Positions 49,501 through 62,120 of a stretch of 64,000 nt of DNA are shown here, one piece after another (within the stretch, counting starts at the first letter, position 1; every line of letters begins with the position of its first letter). The notes under the pieces were generated by a model. That model was not told the origin of the DNA and did no database searches. It worked only from the letters and a program-made list of their open reading frames with translations. Made by a program: the position numbers and the translations under genes. This stretch comes from Charina bottae (lineage: Eukaryota; Chordata; Lepidosauria; Squamata; Charinaidae), in NCBI GenBank assembly GCA_023362775.1, contig JALMGJ010000004.1, positions 37,836,929 to 37,900,928 on the forward strand. Reading direction: 5' to 3'.

Positions 49501-52500
49501 GAAATTTTTGATTTTTGGGCCAAAAATTATGCCGTCCCAAATCAAGCATCCAAAAGTGCTTCTCAGCCTTAAATTCAACCCCGAATCTCATGGCGGACTT
49601 CGTTTTTCAATTTGACCTGATTCGGGCCGGCCCAGCCCGGGAGGTTTTCCTGACTCCGCGGTCAGGAAATTTTTGATTTTTGGGCCAAAAATTATGCCGT
49701 CCCAAATCAAGCATCCAAAAGTGCCTCTAAGCCTTAAATTCAACCCTGAATCTCATGGCGGACTTCGTTTTTCAATTTGACCTGATTCGGGCCGGCCCAG
49801 CCCGGGGGGTTTTCCTGACTCCGCGGTCAGGAAATTTTTGATTTTTGGGCCAAAAATTATGCCGTCCCAAATCAAGCATCCAAAAGTGCTTCTAAGCCTT
49901 AAATTCAACCCCGAATCTCATGGCGGACTTCGTTTTTCAATTTGACCTGATTCGGGCCGGCCCAGCCCGGGAGGTTTTCCTGACTCTGCCGTCAGGAAAT
50001 TTTTGATTTTTGGGCCAAAAATTATGCCGTCCCAAATCAAGCATCCAAAAGTGCTTCTCAGCCTTAAATTCAACCCCGAATCTCATGGCGGACTTCGTTT
50101 TTCAATTTGACCTGATTCGGGCCGGCCCAGCCCGGGAGGTTTTCCTGACTCCGCGGTCAGGAAATTTTTGATTTTTGGGCCAAAAATTATGCCGTCCCAA
50201 ATCAAGCATCCAAAAGTGCTTCTCAGCCTTAAATTCAACCCCGAATCTCATGGCGGACTTCGTTTTTCAATTTGACCTGATTCGGGCCGGCCCAGCCCGG
50301 GAGGTTTTCCTGACTCCGCGGTCAGGAAATTTTTGATTTTTGGGCCAAAAATTATGCCGTCCCAAATCAAGCATCCAAAAGTGCTTCTAAGCCTTAAATT
50401 CAACCCCGAATCTCATGGCGGACTTCGTTTTTCAATTTGACCTGATTCGGGCCGGCCCAGCCCTGGAGGTTTTCCTGACTCCATGGTCAGGAAATTTTTG
50501 ATTTTTGGGCCAAAAATTATGCCGTCCCAAATCAAGCATCCAAAAGTGCTTCTAAGCCTTAAATTCAACCCCGAATCTCATGGCGGACTTCGTTTTTCAA
50601 TTTGACCTAATTCGGGCCGGCCCAGCCCGGGAGGTTTTCCTGACTCCGCGGTCAGGAAATTTTTGATTTTTGGGCCAAAAATTATGCCGTCCCAAATCAA
50701 GCATCCAAAAGTGCTTCTAAGCCTTAAATTCAACCCTGAATCTCATGGCGGACTTCGTTTTTCAATTTGACCTGATTCGGGCCGGCCCAGCCCGGGGGGT
50801 TTTCCTGACTCCGCGGTCAGGAAATTTTTGATTTTTGGGCCAAAAATTATGCCGTCCCAAATCAAGCATCCAAAAGTGCTTCTAAGCCTTAAATTCAACC
50901 CCGAATCTCATGGCGGACTTCGTTTTTCAATTTGACCTGATTCGGGCTGGCCCAGCCCGGGAGGTTTTCCTGACTCCATGGTCAGGAAATTTTTGATTTT
51001 TGGGCCAAAAATTATGCCGTCCCAAATCAAGCATCCAAAAGTGCTTCTAAGCCTTAAATTCAACCCCGAATCTCATGGCAGACTTCGTTTTTCAATTTGA
51101 CCTGATTCGGGCCGGCCCAGCCCGGGGGGTTTTCCTGACTCCGCGGTCAGGAAATTTTTGATTTTTGGGCCAAAAATTATGCCGTCCCAAATCAAGCATC
51201 CAAAAGTGCTTCTAAGCCTTAAATTCAACCCCGAATCTCATGGCGGACTTCGTTTTTCAATTTGACCTGATTCGGGCCGGCCCAGCCCGGGAGGTTTTCC
51301 TGACTCTGCCGTCAGGAAATTTTTGATTTTTGGGCCAAAAATTATGCCGTCCCAAATCAAGCATCCAAAAGTGCTTCTGAGCCTTAAATTCAACCCCGAA
51401 TCTCATGGCGGACTTCGTTTTTCAATTTGACCTGATTCGGGCCGGCCCAGCCCGGGAGGTTTTCCTGACTCCGCGGTCAGGAAATTTTTGATTTTTGGGC
51501 CAAAAATTATGCCGTCCCAAATCAAGCATCCAAAAGTGCTTCTAAGCCTTAAATTCAACCCCGAATCTCATGGCGGACTTCGTTTTTCAATTTGACCTAA
51601 TTCGGGCCGGCCCAGCCCGGGAGGTTTTCCTGACTCCGCGGTCAGGAAATTTTTGATTTTTGGGCCAAAAATTATGCCGTCCCAAATCAAGCATCCAAAA
51701 GTGCTTCTAAGCCTTAAATTCAACCCCGAATCTCATGGCGGACTTCGTTTTTCAATTTGACCTGATTCGGGCTGGCCCAGCCCGGGAGGTTTTCCTGACT
51801 CCGCGGTCAGGAAATTTTTGATTTTTGGGCCAAAAATTATGCCGTCCCAAATCAAGCATCCAAAAGTGCTTCTAAGCCTTAAATTCAACCCCGAATCTCA
51901 TGGCGGACTTCGTTTTTCAATTTGACCTGATTCGGGCCGGCCCAGCCAGGGAGGTTTTCCTGACTCCATGGTCAGGAAATTTTTGATTTTTGGGCCAAAA
52001 ATTATGCCGTCCCAAATCAAGCATCCAAAAGTGCTTCTAAGCCTTAAATTCAACCCCGAATCTCATGGCGGACTTCGTTTTTCAATTTGACCTGATTCGG
52101 GCCGGCCCAGCCCGGGAGGTTTTCCTGACTCCAAGGTCAGGAAATTTTTGATTTTTGGGCCAAAAATTATGCCGTCCCAAATCAAGCATCCAAAAGTGCT
52201 TCTAAGCCTTAAATTCAACCCCGAATCTCATGGCGGACTTCGTTTTTCAATTTGACCTGATTCGGGCCGGCCCAGCCCGGGAGGTTTTCCTGACTCCGCG
52301 GTCAGGAAATTTTTGATTTTTGGGCCAAAAATTATGCCGTCCCAAATCAAGCATCCAAAAGTGCTTCTAAGCCTTAAATTCAACCCCGAATCTCATGGCG
52401 GACTTCGTTTTTCAATTTGACCTGATTCGGGCCGGCCCAGCCCGGGAGGTTTTCCTGACTCCATGGTCAGGAAATTTTTGATTTTTGAGCCAAAAATTAT

Positions 52501-55500
52501 GCCGTCCCAAATCAAGCATCCAAAAGTGCTTCTAAGCCTTAAATTCAACCCCGAATCTCATGGCGGACTTCGTTTTTCAATTTGACCTGATTCGGGCCGG
52601 CCCAGCCCGGGAGGTTTTCCTGACTCCGCGGTCAGGAAATTTTTGATTTTTGGGCCAAAAATTATGCCGTCCCAAATCAAGCATCCAAAAGTGCCTCTAA
52701 GCCTTAAATTCAACCCTGAATCTCATGGCGGACTTCGTTTTTCAATTTGACCTGATTCGGGCCGGCCCAGCCCGGGGGGTTTTCCTGACTCCGCGGTCAG
52801 GAAATTTTTGATTTTTGGGCCAAAAATTATGCCGTCCCAAATCAAGCATCCAAAAGTGCTTCTAAGCCTTAAATTCAACCCCGAATCTCATGGCGGACTT
52901 CGTTTTTCAATTTGACCTGATTCGGGCCGGCCCAGCCCGGGAGGTTTTCCTGACTCTGCCGTCAGGAAATTTTTGATTTTTGGGCCAAAAATTATGCCGT
53001 CCCAAATCAAGCATCCAAAAGTGCTTCTCAGCCTTAAATTCAACTCCGAATCTCATGGCGGACTTCGTTTTTCAATTTGACCTGATTCGGGCTGGCCCAG
53101 CCCGGGAGGTTTTCCTGACTCCGCGGTCAGGAAATTTTTGATTTTTGGGCCAAAAATTATGCCGTCCCAAATCAAGCATCCAAAAGTGCTTCTAAGCCTT
53201 AAATTCAACCCCGAATCTCATGGCGGACTTCGTTTTTCAATTTGACCTGATTCGGGCCGGCCCAGCCCGGGAGGTTTTCCTGACTCCGCGGTCAGGAAAT
53301 TTTTGATTTTTGGGCCAAAAATTATGCCGTCCCAAATCAAGCATCCAAAAGTGCCTCTAAGCCTTAAATTCAACCCTGAATCTCATGGCAGACTTCGTTT
53401 TTCAATTTGACCTGATTCGGGCCGGCCCAGCCCGGGGGGTTTTCCTGACTCCGCGGTCAGGAAATTTTTGATTTTTGGGCCAAAAATTATGCCGTCCCAA
53501 ATCAAGCATCCAAAAGTGCTTCTCAGCCTTAAATTCAACCCCGAATCTCATGGCGGACTTCGTTTTTCAATTTGACCTGATTCGGGCCGGCCCAGCCCGG
53601 GAGGTTTTCCTGACTCTGCCGTCAGGAAATTTTTGATTTTTGGGCCAAAAATTATGCCGTCCCAAATCAAGCATCCAAAAGTGCTTCTCAGCCTTAAATT
53701 CAACCCCGAATCTCATGGCGGACTTCGTTTTTCAATTTGACCTGATTCGGGCCGGCCCAGCCCGGGAGGTTTTCCTGACTCCGCGGTCAGGAAATTTTTG
53801 ATTTTTGGGCCAAAAATTATGCCGTCCCAAATCAAGCATCCAAAAGTGCTTCTAAGCCTTAAATTCAACCCCGAATCTCATGGCGGACTTCGTTTTTCAA
53901 TTTGACCTGATTCGGGCCGGCCCAGCCCGGGAGGTTTTCCTGACTCCGCGGTCAGGAAATTTTTGATTTTTGGGCCAAAAATTATGCCGTCCCAAATCAA
54001 GCATCCAAAAGTGCCTCTAAGCCTTAAATTCAACCCTGAATCTCATGGCGGACTTCGTTTTTCAATTTGACCTGATTCGGGCCGGCCCAGCCCGGGAGGT
54101 TTTCCTGACTCTGCCGTCAGGAAATTTTTGATTTTTGGGCCAAAAATTATGCCGTCCCAAATCAAGCATCCAAAAGTGCTTCTCAGCCTTAAATTCAACC
54201 CCGAATCTCATGGCGGACTTCGTTTTTCAATTTGACCTGATTCGGGCCGGCCCAGCCCGGGAGGTTTTCCTGACTCCGCGGTCAGGAAATTTTTGATTTT
54301 TGGGCCAAAAATTATGCCGTCCCAAATCAAGCATCCAAAAGTGCCTCTAAGCCTTAAATTCAACCCTGAATCTCATGGCGGACTTCGTTTTTCAATTTGA
54401 CCTGATTCGGGCCGGCCCAGCCCGGGGGGTTTTCCTGACTCCGCGGTCAGGAAATTTTTGATTTTTGGGCCAAAAATTATGCCGTCCCAAATCAAGCATC
54501 CAAAAGTGCTTCTAAGCCTTAAATTCAACCCCGAATCTCATGGCGGACTTCGTTTTTCAATTTGACCTGATTCGGGCCGGCCCAGCCCGGGAGGTTTTCC
54601 TGACTCTGCCGTCAGGAAATTTTTGATTTTTGGGCCAAAAATTATGCCGTCCCAAATCAAGCATCCAAAAGTGCTTCTCAGCCTTAAATTCAACCCCGAA
54701 TCTCATGGCGGACTTCGTTTTTCAATTTGACCTGATTCGGGCCGGCCCAGCCCGGGAGGTTTTCCTGACTCCGCGGTCAGGAAATTTTTGATTTTTGGGC
54801 CAAAAATTATGCCGTCCCAAATCAAGCATCCAAAAGTGCTTCTAAGCCTTAAATTCAACCCCGAATCTCATGGCGGACTTCGTTTTTCAATTTGACCTGA
54901 TTCGGGCCGGCCCAGCCCTGGAGGTTTTCCTGACTCCATGGTCAGGAAATTTTTGATTTTTGGGCCAAAAATTATGCCGTCCCAAATCAAGCATCCAAAA
55001 GTGCTTCTAAGCCTTAAATTCAACCCCGAATCTCATGGCGGACTTCGTTTTTCAATTTGACCTAATTCGGGCCGGCCCAGCCCGGGAGGTTTTCCTGACT
55101 CCGCGGTCAGGAAATTTTTGATTTTTGGGCCAAAAATTATGCCGTCCCAAATCAAGCATCCAAAAGTGCTTCTAAGCCTTAAATTCAACCCTGAATCTCA
55201 TGGCGGACTTCGTTTTTCAATTTGACCTGATTCGGGCCGGCCCAGCCCGGGGGGTTTTCCTGACTCCGCGGTCAGGAAATTTTTGATTTTTGGGCCAAAA
55301 ATTATGCCGTCCCAAATCAAGCATCCAAAAGTGCTTCTAAGCCTTAAATTCAACCCCGAATCTCATGGCGGACTTCGTTTTTTCAATTTGACCTGATTCG
55401 GGCTGGCCCAGCCCGGGAGGTTTTCCTGACTCCATGGTCAGGAAATTTTTGATTTTTGGGCCAAAAATTATGCCGTCCCAAATCAAGCATCCAAAAGTGC

Positions 55501-58500
55501 TTCTAAGCCTTAAATTCAACCCCGAATCTCATGGCGGACTTCGTTTTTCAATTTGACCTGATTCGGGCCGGCCCAGCCCGGGGGGTTTTCCTGACTCCGC
55601 GGTCAGGAAATTTTTGATTTTTGGGCCAAAAATTATGCCGTCCCAAATCAAGCATCCAAAAGTGCTTCTAAGCCTTAAATTCAACCCCGAATCTCATGGC
55701 GGACTTCGTTTTTCAATTTGACCTGATTCGGGCCGGCCCAGCCCGGGAGGTTTTCCTGACTCTGCCGTCAGGAAATTTTTGATTTTTGGGCCAAAAATTA
55801 TGCCGTCCCAAATCAAGCATCCAAAAGTGCTTCTAAGCCTTAAATTCAACCCCGAATCTCATGGCGGACTTCGTTTTTCAATTTGACCTGATTCGGGCCG
55901 GCCCAGCCCGGGAGGTTTTCCTGACTCCGCGGTCAGGAAATTTTTGATTTTTGGGCCAAAAATTATGCCGTCCCAAATCAAGCATCCAAAAGTGCTTCTA
56001 AGCCTTAAATTCAACCCCGAATCTCATGGCGGACTTCGTTTTTCAATTTGACCTAATTCGGGCCGGCCCAGCCCGGGAGGTTTTCCTGACTCCGCGGTCA
56101 GGAAATTTTTGATTTTTGGGCCAAAAATTATGCCGTCCCAAATCAAGCATCCAAAAGTGCTTCTAAGCCTTAAATTCAACCCCGAATCTCATGGCGGACT
56201 TCGTTTTTCAATTTGACCTGATTCGGGCTGGCCCAGCCCGGGAGGTTTTCCTGACTCCGCGGTCAGGAAATTTTTGATTTTTGGGCCAAAAATTATGCCG
56301 TCCCAAATCAAGCATCCAAAAGTGCTTCTAAGCCTTAAATTCAACCCCGAATCTCATGGCGGACTTCGTTTTTCAATTTGACCTGATTCGGGCCGGCCCA
56401 GCCAGGGAGGTTTTCCTGACTCCATGGTCAGGAAATTTTTGATTTTTGGGCCAAAAATTATGCCGTCCCAAATCAAGCATCCAAAAGTGCTTCTAAGCCT
56501 TAAATTCAACCCCGAATCTCATGGCGGACTTCGTTTTTCAATTTGACCTGATTCGGGCCGGCCCAGCCCGGGAGGTTTTCCTGACTCCAAGGTCAGGAAA
56601 TTTTTGATTTTTGGGCCAAAAATTATGCCGTCCCAAATCAAGCATCCAAAAGTGCTTCTAAGCCTTAAATTCAACCCCGAATCTCATGGCGGACTTCGTT
56701 TTTCAATTTGACCTGATTCGGGCCGGCCCAGCCCGGGAGGTTTTCCTGACTCCGCGGTCAGGAAATTTTTGATTTTTGGGCCAAAAATTATGCCGTCCCA
56801 AATCAAGCATCCAAAAGTGCTTCTAAGCCTTAAATTCAACCCCGAATCTCATGGCGGACTTCGTTTTTCAATTTGACCTGATTCGGGCCGGCCCAGCCCG
56901 GGAGGTTTTCCTGACTCCATGGTCAGGAAATTTTTGATTTTTGAGCCAAAAATTATGCCGTCCCAAATCAAGCATCCAAAGTGCTTCTAAGCCTTAAATT
57001 CAACCCCGAATCTCATGGCGGACTTCGTTTTTCAATTTGACCTGATTCGGGCCGGCCCAGCCCGGGAGATTTTCCTGACTCCGCGGTCAGGAAATTTTTG
57101 ATTTTTGGGCCAAAAATTATGCCGTCCCAAATCAAGCATCCAAAAGTGCCTCTAAGCCTTAAATTCAACCCTGAATCTCATGGCGGACTTCGTTTTTCAA
57201 TTTGACCTGATTCGGGCCGGCCCAGCCAGGGGGGTTTTCCTGACTCCGCGGTCAGGAAATTTTTGATTTTTGGGCCAAAAATTATGCCGTCCCAAATCAA
57301 GCATCCAAAAGTGCTTCTAAGCCTTAAATTCAACCCCGAATCTCATGGCGGACTTCGTTTTTCAATTTGACCTGATTCGGGCCGGCCCAGCCCGGGAGGT
57401 TTTCCTGACACTGCCGTCAGGAAATTTTTGATTTTTGGGCCAAAAATTATGCCGTCCCAAATCAAGCATCCAAAAGTGCTTCTCAGCCTTAAATTCAACC
57501 CCGAATTTCATGGCGGACTTCGTTTTTCAATTTGACCTGATTCGGGCTGGCCCAGCCCGGGAGGTTTTCCTGACTCCGCGGTCAGGAAATTTTTGATTTT
57601 TGGGCCAAAAATTATGCCGTCCCAAATCAAGCATCCAAAAGTGCTTCTAAGCCTTAAATTCAACCCCGAATCTCATGGCGGACTTCGTTTTTCAATTTGA
57701 CCTGATTCGGGCCGGCCCAGCCCGGGAGGTTTTCCTGACTCCATGGTCAGGAAATTTTTGATTTTTGGGCCAAAAATTATGCCGTCCCAAATCAAGCATC
57801 CAAAAGTGCTTCTAAGCCTTAAATTCAACCCCGAATCTCATGGCGGACTTCGTTTTTCAATTTGACCTGATTCGGGCCGGCCCAGCCCGGGAGGTTTTCC
57901 TGACTCCGCGGTCAGGAAATTTTTGATTTTTGGGCCAAAAATTATGCCGTCCCAAATCAAGCATCCAAAAGTGCCTCTAAGCCTTAAATTCAACCCTGAA
58001 TCTCATGGCGGACTTCGTTTTTCAATTTGACCTGATTCGGGCCGGCCCAGCCCGGGGGGTTTTCCTGACTCCGCGGTCAGGAAATTTTTGATTTTTGGGC
58101 CAAAAATTATGCCGTCCCAAATCAAGCATCCAAAAGTGCTTCTAAGCCTTAAATTCAACCCCGAATCTCATGGCGGACTTCGTTTTTCAATTTGACCTGA
58201 TTCGGGCCGGCCCAGCCCGGGAGGTTTTCCTGACTCTGCCGTCAGGAAATTTTTGATTTTTGGGCCAAAAATTATGCCGTCCCAAATCAAGCATCCAAAA
58301 GTGCTTCTAAGCCTTAAATTCAACCCCGAATCTCATGGCGGACTTCGTTTTTCAATTTGACCTGATTCGGGCCGGCCCAGCCCGGGAGGTTTTCCTGACT
58401 CCGCGGTCAGGAAATTTTTGATTTTTGGGCCAAAAATTATGCCGTCCCAAATCAAGCATCCAAAAGTGCTTCTAAGCCTTAAATTCAACCCCGAATCTCA

Positions 58501-58769
58501 TGGCGGACTTCGTTTTTCAATTTGACCTGATTCGGGCCGGCCCAGCCCGGGAGGTTTTCCTGACTCCGCGGTCAGGAAATTTTTGATTTTTGGGCCAAAA
58601 ATTATGCCGTCCCAAATCAAGCATCCAAAAGTGCCTCTAAGCCTTAAATTCAACCTGAATCTCATGGCAGACTTCGTTTTTCAATTTGACCTGATTCGGG
58701 CCGGCCCAGCCCGGGGGGTTTTCCTGACTCCGCGGTCAGGAAATTTTTGATTTTTGGGCCAAAAATTAT

Positions 58770-58869
58770 NNNNNNNNNNNNNNNNNNNNNNNNNNNNNNN
58801 NNNNNNNNNNNNNNNNNNNNNNNNNNNNNNNNNNNNNNNNNNNNNNNNNNNNNNNNNNNNNNNNNNNNN
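58770..58869. other. Assembly gap (100 N)
   Basis: A run of exactly 100 N, the conventional size for a gap of unknown length, starts within a satellite monomer. The right edge of the array is therefore not seen and its true length is unknown. Confidence 0.99.
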
Positions 58870-59337
58870 ATCATAGCAAGCACATAATAGAGGGTACTTC
58901 CATCTCACGTTTTCCGTGTACAATACCCTTTCATGATTCCTATCCAGATTTCCTATTGCTTCTTCTGCTATGACTTCTTAAGAGAAAATAACATCTATGA
59001 AGGGTAGAATTGCTGGACACTGCCTTTGGGTTGGTGGCACTTGAAACAGACTGCTTGGACTCATCCCATATCCTCAACATTCCTTTGCTCAACAGCCAGC
59101 ATGGCCAATGGCAAGGCATTATGGGAGCTGTAGTTCAAAATAACTGGAGGGCATGACATCACTTATCCCTAAATTATAGAATGATTGGCATTTTAAGATG
59201 ACTTGACCAGATCCTGGACACTGTTTAGGATTTAATGAAGCCCCACATCTCTTGTTGGCTCCATAATCCCTGCAGAGTGTAAGAAGTTATTATATATTCA
59301 TGGTGTATTAAACCAATTCCGTATGATCTATAGATAA
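58870..59337. other. No gene recognised right of the gap
   Basis: Unrelated to the satellite. GGCATTATGGGAGCTGTAGT near 59,117 is a short remnant of a dispersed vertebrate repeat. Confidence 0.5.
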
Positions 59338-59388
<51 letters not shown>

Positions 59389-59868
59389 ATCTATCTATCA
59401 ACTTGTATTACCGCTCCATCTCTCCCAAGGGGGACTCTGGGCAGTTTACAATACAACAATTTAAAATCTTTAAAAATAGCTACAATTTAAAATACATTAC
59501 AAGACTAATACATTAAGTATAAAAAATCCAATAGGCGATGGATGATTCTCTTTAAAAGGGCTCTACGGCACTAGCCATCACCAAGAGGAACTATTCCCAT
59601 TCCCATCCCATGCGAGGTGGCACAGCCAGGTCTTTAAATTCTTCCGGAAGGACAGGAGCGATGGGGCCTGTCTCGCCTCCGGGGGCAGAGTGTTCCAAAG
59701 AGTGGGTGTCACCACGGAAAAGGCTCGCCTTCTGGACCCCGCCAAATGACACTCCCTTGACGACGGGATCCAAAGCATGCCCTCTCTACATGATTGAGTG
59801 GGACGGTTTGAAGTCATGGGGATGAGACGGTCCCTCAGGTATTCCTGAGGAAATTCCAAATCTCCCCC
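59338..59868 (-). mobile_element. L2-type LINE 3' end with (GATA)n tail
   Basis: On the minus strand the protein end reads RRAFSVVTPTLWNTLPPEAR, then APSLLSFRKNLKTWLCHLAW, the usual C-terminus of L2/CR1-class reverse transcriptases. It is followed by a 3' UTR with GTAAACTGCCCAGAGTCCCC and GGAGAGATGGAGCGGTAATA. The (TATC)n run at 59338-59400 is its tail seen from the plus strand. About 90 codons stay open, so it is fairly young. Confidence 0.85.
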
Positions 59869-60510
59869 ACACAGGTTCTACATTTTATCACAAACTTTCA
59901 TTATCCTGTCAATATGAATTGTATGCATAATTGTGGCAGTAAGGCTTTATTTCTTGCTGCTAAAGCAACTGAGTAAAATATAAATTATTGTTGCAGGGCT
60001 GCTGACACAGTGACATACTCACTGTGCTTCTGGACTATGTTTAAATGCTGAATTGCCTTGTTTTTGAACTTTCAAGCTGTGAGGTAAAAATGTTTCTTAC
60101 TGCCCTGCCATTTCCCAAAGAGATGGGATTCTGCCTGGTGTTAAGTACACAAAAGTAATGCGGAGGAATATAAACAAGACTTGGGAGACGTTAGCCTGAC
60201 CACACAAAGCATAGTAGATATGTGCACATTGGTGACACTCATCCCCAACAGATGCCTGGCCACATGCAAGAGCTGACGCCCCATAGCAGCAAAACAGCTC
60301 AGCTTTTCTGAGCTCCTGCAAAACTCTAAGTCTTGTATATGCCTGAGTGTCATTCCCTTCATAACAACCTTGTCTTTTGTCTAGGTAATGTCTATCTCAT
60401 GTAAGAATGTGGTATTCCATCAGGTCTAAACATGTATATTCATATCTGTGAACTGGGGGTGTATTTGATGGCACTGGTAGTGCATAATGTTCTGTATAAC
60501 CTGACCTCTA
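59869..60510. other. No feature recognised
   Basis: Two overlapping minus-strand frames near 60,100-60,360 show no family signature. Confidence 0.5.
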
Positions 60511-60518
60511 ATAGGATA

Positions 60519-60845
60519 GGTGGATCAGCGGGTAAGACGCCAGGCTTGTCGATCGGAAGATCGCAGGTTCGGAGGTTCAAATCCCTAGCCCCGCGTGACG
60601 CAGTGAGCTCCCGCACTAGCTCCAGCTCTTGCCAACCTAGCAATTCAAAAGCATGCAAATGCAAGTAGATGAATAGGTACCACTTCGGTGGGAAGGTAAC
60701 AGTGTTCCGTGCGTGTCATGTGGACACATGACTGTGGAAGCGTCTTCGGACAATGCTGGCTCTTCGGCTAACAAACGGAGATGAGCACCCACCCCTAGAG
60801 TCGGACACGACTGCCCAAATGTGTGAGGGGAACCTTTACCTTTTT
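60519..60845 (+). mobile_element. Sauria SINE, copy 6
   Basis: Head partly lost (GGTGGATCAGCGGGTAAGACG), B box GGTTCAAATCC, complete body and CCTTTACC tail. ATAGGATA is duplicated at 60511-60518 and 60846-60853. Confidence 0.92.
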
Positions 60846-60853
60846 ATAGGATA

Positions 60854-61369
60854 TTGGATTTGGTTTTTTTTTAAAAAATTATTTTAGAATAACACCATCC
60901 ATAGAGGGCACAAACTTTTCACAATACGCATGAAAATCCCCAAACATGAATCCATACAATCATATAATCTTAAGATGCAAGTCCCAGGTAGTTCCAATCA
61001 AACTAATTTCCAACCCAATCAGCACAGTAATTTCAGGAAATCTAAAACTTTATGTAAGAAATTAACCTCTTATCTTGTTGTCTTCCCCATCACCCTGATC
61101 TGCTTTATTCACACTTGATTTTCAGAGGTGTACTGCTCTGGTACATTAAGGTTCAAATTAGGCATTATAGTAGCTAATAGATGTCCATTCTTTTTGCCAC
61201 ATATAATTTTATAATCAATATCATTCTAGGGCCAGTTTTTTTTACATAAAATATTTATATTTATATAATAGGCTTTGAGTGTGTATAAATTATGTGAGTC
61301 CCTCAAGATAATCTAGAATCGAGCTGTATAGAATCATTCAATCACTTTTTTTCTTTGATCATAAGAAGC

Positions 61370-61370
<1 letters not shown>
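60854..61370. other. No feature recognised
   Basis: AT-rich DNA without supported features. Confidence 0.5.

Positions 61371-61434
<64 letters not shown>
61371..61434. repeat. (GATA)n microsatellite
   Basis: About sixteen perfect GATA units next to the 3' (left) side of a minus-strand SINE. Confidence 0.97.
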
Positions 61435-61435
<1 letters not shown>

Positions 61436-61439
61436 TTTG

Positions 61440-61622
61440 TGCATTCAAGTCAGTGTTGACTCCTGGCAACTGCCTGGACTGCAAGGTTTTTCAGAAGTGG
61501 TTTGCCACTGCCTCCTTCCTAGGGCTGAGAGAGAGTGACTGGCCCAAGGTCACCCAGCTAGAACTCAATGTCTCCTGGTTTTCAGCCTGGTTTCTTAACC
61601 ACTACACCAAACTGGCTCCCAG
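61440..61622 (-). mobile_element. Long-form MIR-like SINE (minus strand)
   Basis: TCAGTGTTGACTCCTGGCAA and AAGTGGTTTGCCACTGCCTC are followed by GAGAGTGACTGGCCCAAGGT, CACCCAGCTAGAACTC and TTAACCACTACACCAAACTG. The right part equals the bodies at 15,319 and 19,951. Confidence 0.8.
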
Positions 61623-61829
61623 AAGAAGCAATATATGAACGTGTTAATTTGTATTTGCTAATGTCCTAAGAAAATCCCCAGTATTTATCTGATCTCCTTC
61701 TCTCTTTCTTTCTCTCCTTGTGGGACCACCTGTCTCCCATTAGTTCCACTTATCCCACCAAATCCAACACAATGGGCATGCTTCAGATCCTTTCTATTAA
61801 GTAATGTCATCTGATGGGACCCAGGAAGA

Positions 61830-62120
61830 ATACTATGGCACTCATCCTGTAGAACAGCTTGCCCTCCAATATTCGGATGGCTCCAACCCTTTTGGCTTTT
61901 TGCAAGGCCCTTAAGACCTGGCTGTTCCCTTGGCAACTGGGCCAGAGTATTGAGTAAGCCTGCAGGTTAGTGTCTTCGGATGCCCATTTGTTCTCTTGCT
62001 TTGATGCATATTATTTTCTTTTTCTGATTGTTTTTAATTTGTTCTTAACACCACCCAGATTCACTGTGAGTTAGGCAGCTATACAAGTTAAAAAAAGAAA
62101 TTGAATGAATGAATGAATAT
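61830..62120 (+). mobile_element. L2-type LINE 3' end (plus strand)
   Basis: Decayed coding for LPSNIRMAPTLLAFCKALKT and WLFPWQLG at about 61,855-61,945 is an RT C-terminus. The 3' UTR with CACCCAGATTCACTGTGAGT, GGCAGCTATACAAGTT and a GAATGAATGAAT tail follows. Confidence 0.75.

Larger units (their letters stand above)
35425..58769 (+). repeat. 165-bp satellite array, about 141 monomers
   Basis: GACCTGATTC recurs every 165 bases from 35,431 to 58,688 with only a few 1-2 base indels. Each monomer holds the 10-bp palindrome GGGCCGGCCC, a hairpin TCCTGAC-TCCGCG-GTCAGGA, an odd palindrome ATTTTTGGGCCAAAAAT, a CCCGGG, and a YY1-like ATGGCGG. All six frames meet a stop in each normal monomer, so it is noncoding although 165 is a multiple of three. 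The array runs head to tail without insertions into an assembly gap. It resembles no satellite I can name. Confidence 0.97.

Noticed and set aside
35425..58769. CRISPR-like regular repeat array
   Set aside because: There are no spacers: the 165-base units are repeated whole and contiguous, and the genome is vertebrate.
35425..58769. CENP-B box in the satellite monomer
   Set aside because: TTCG and CGGG are both present but the required spacing and central A of the 17-bp box are not met in the monomer.
35425..58769. Repeat protein encoded by 55-codon monomers
   Set aside because: Although 165 is a multiple of three, every frame on both strands meets a stop in the normal monomer; the few longer frames occur where a monomer has an indel or the gap.
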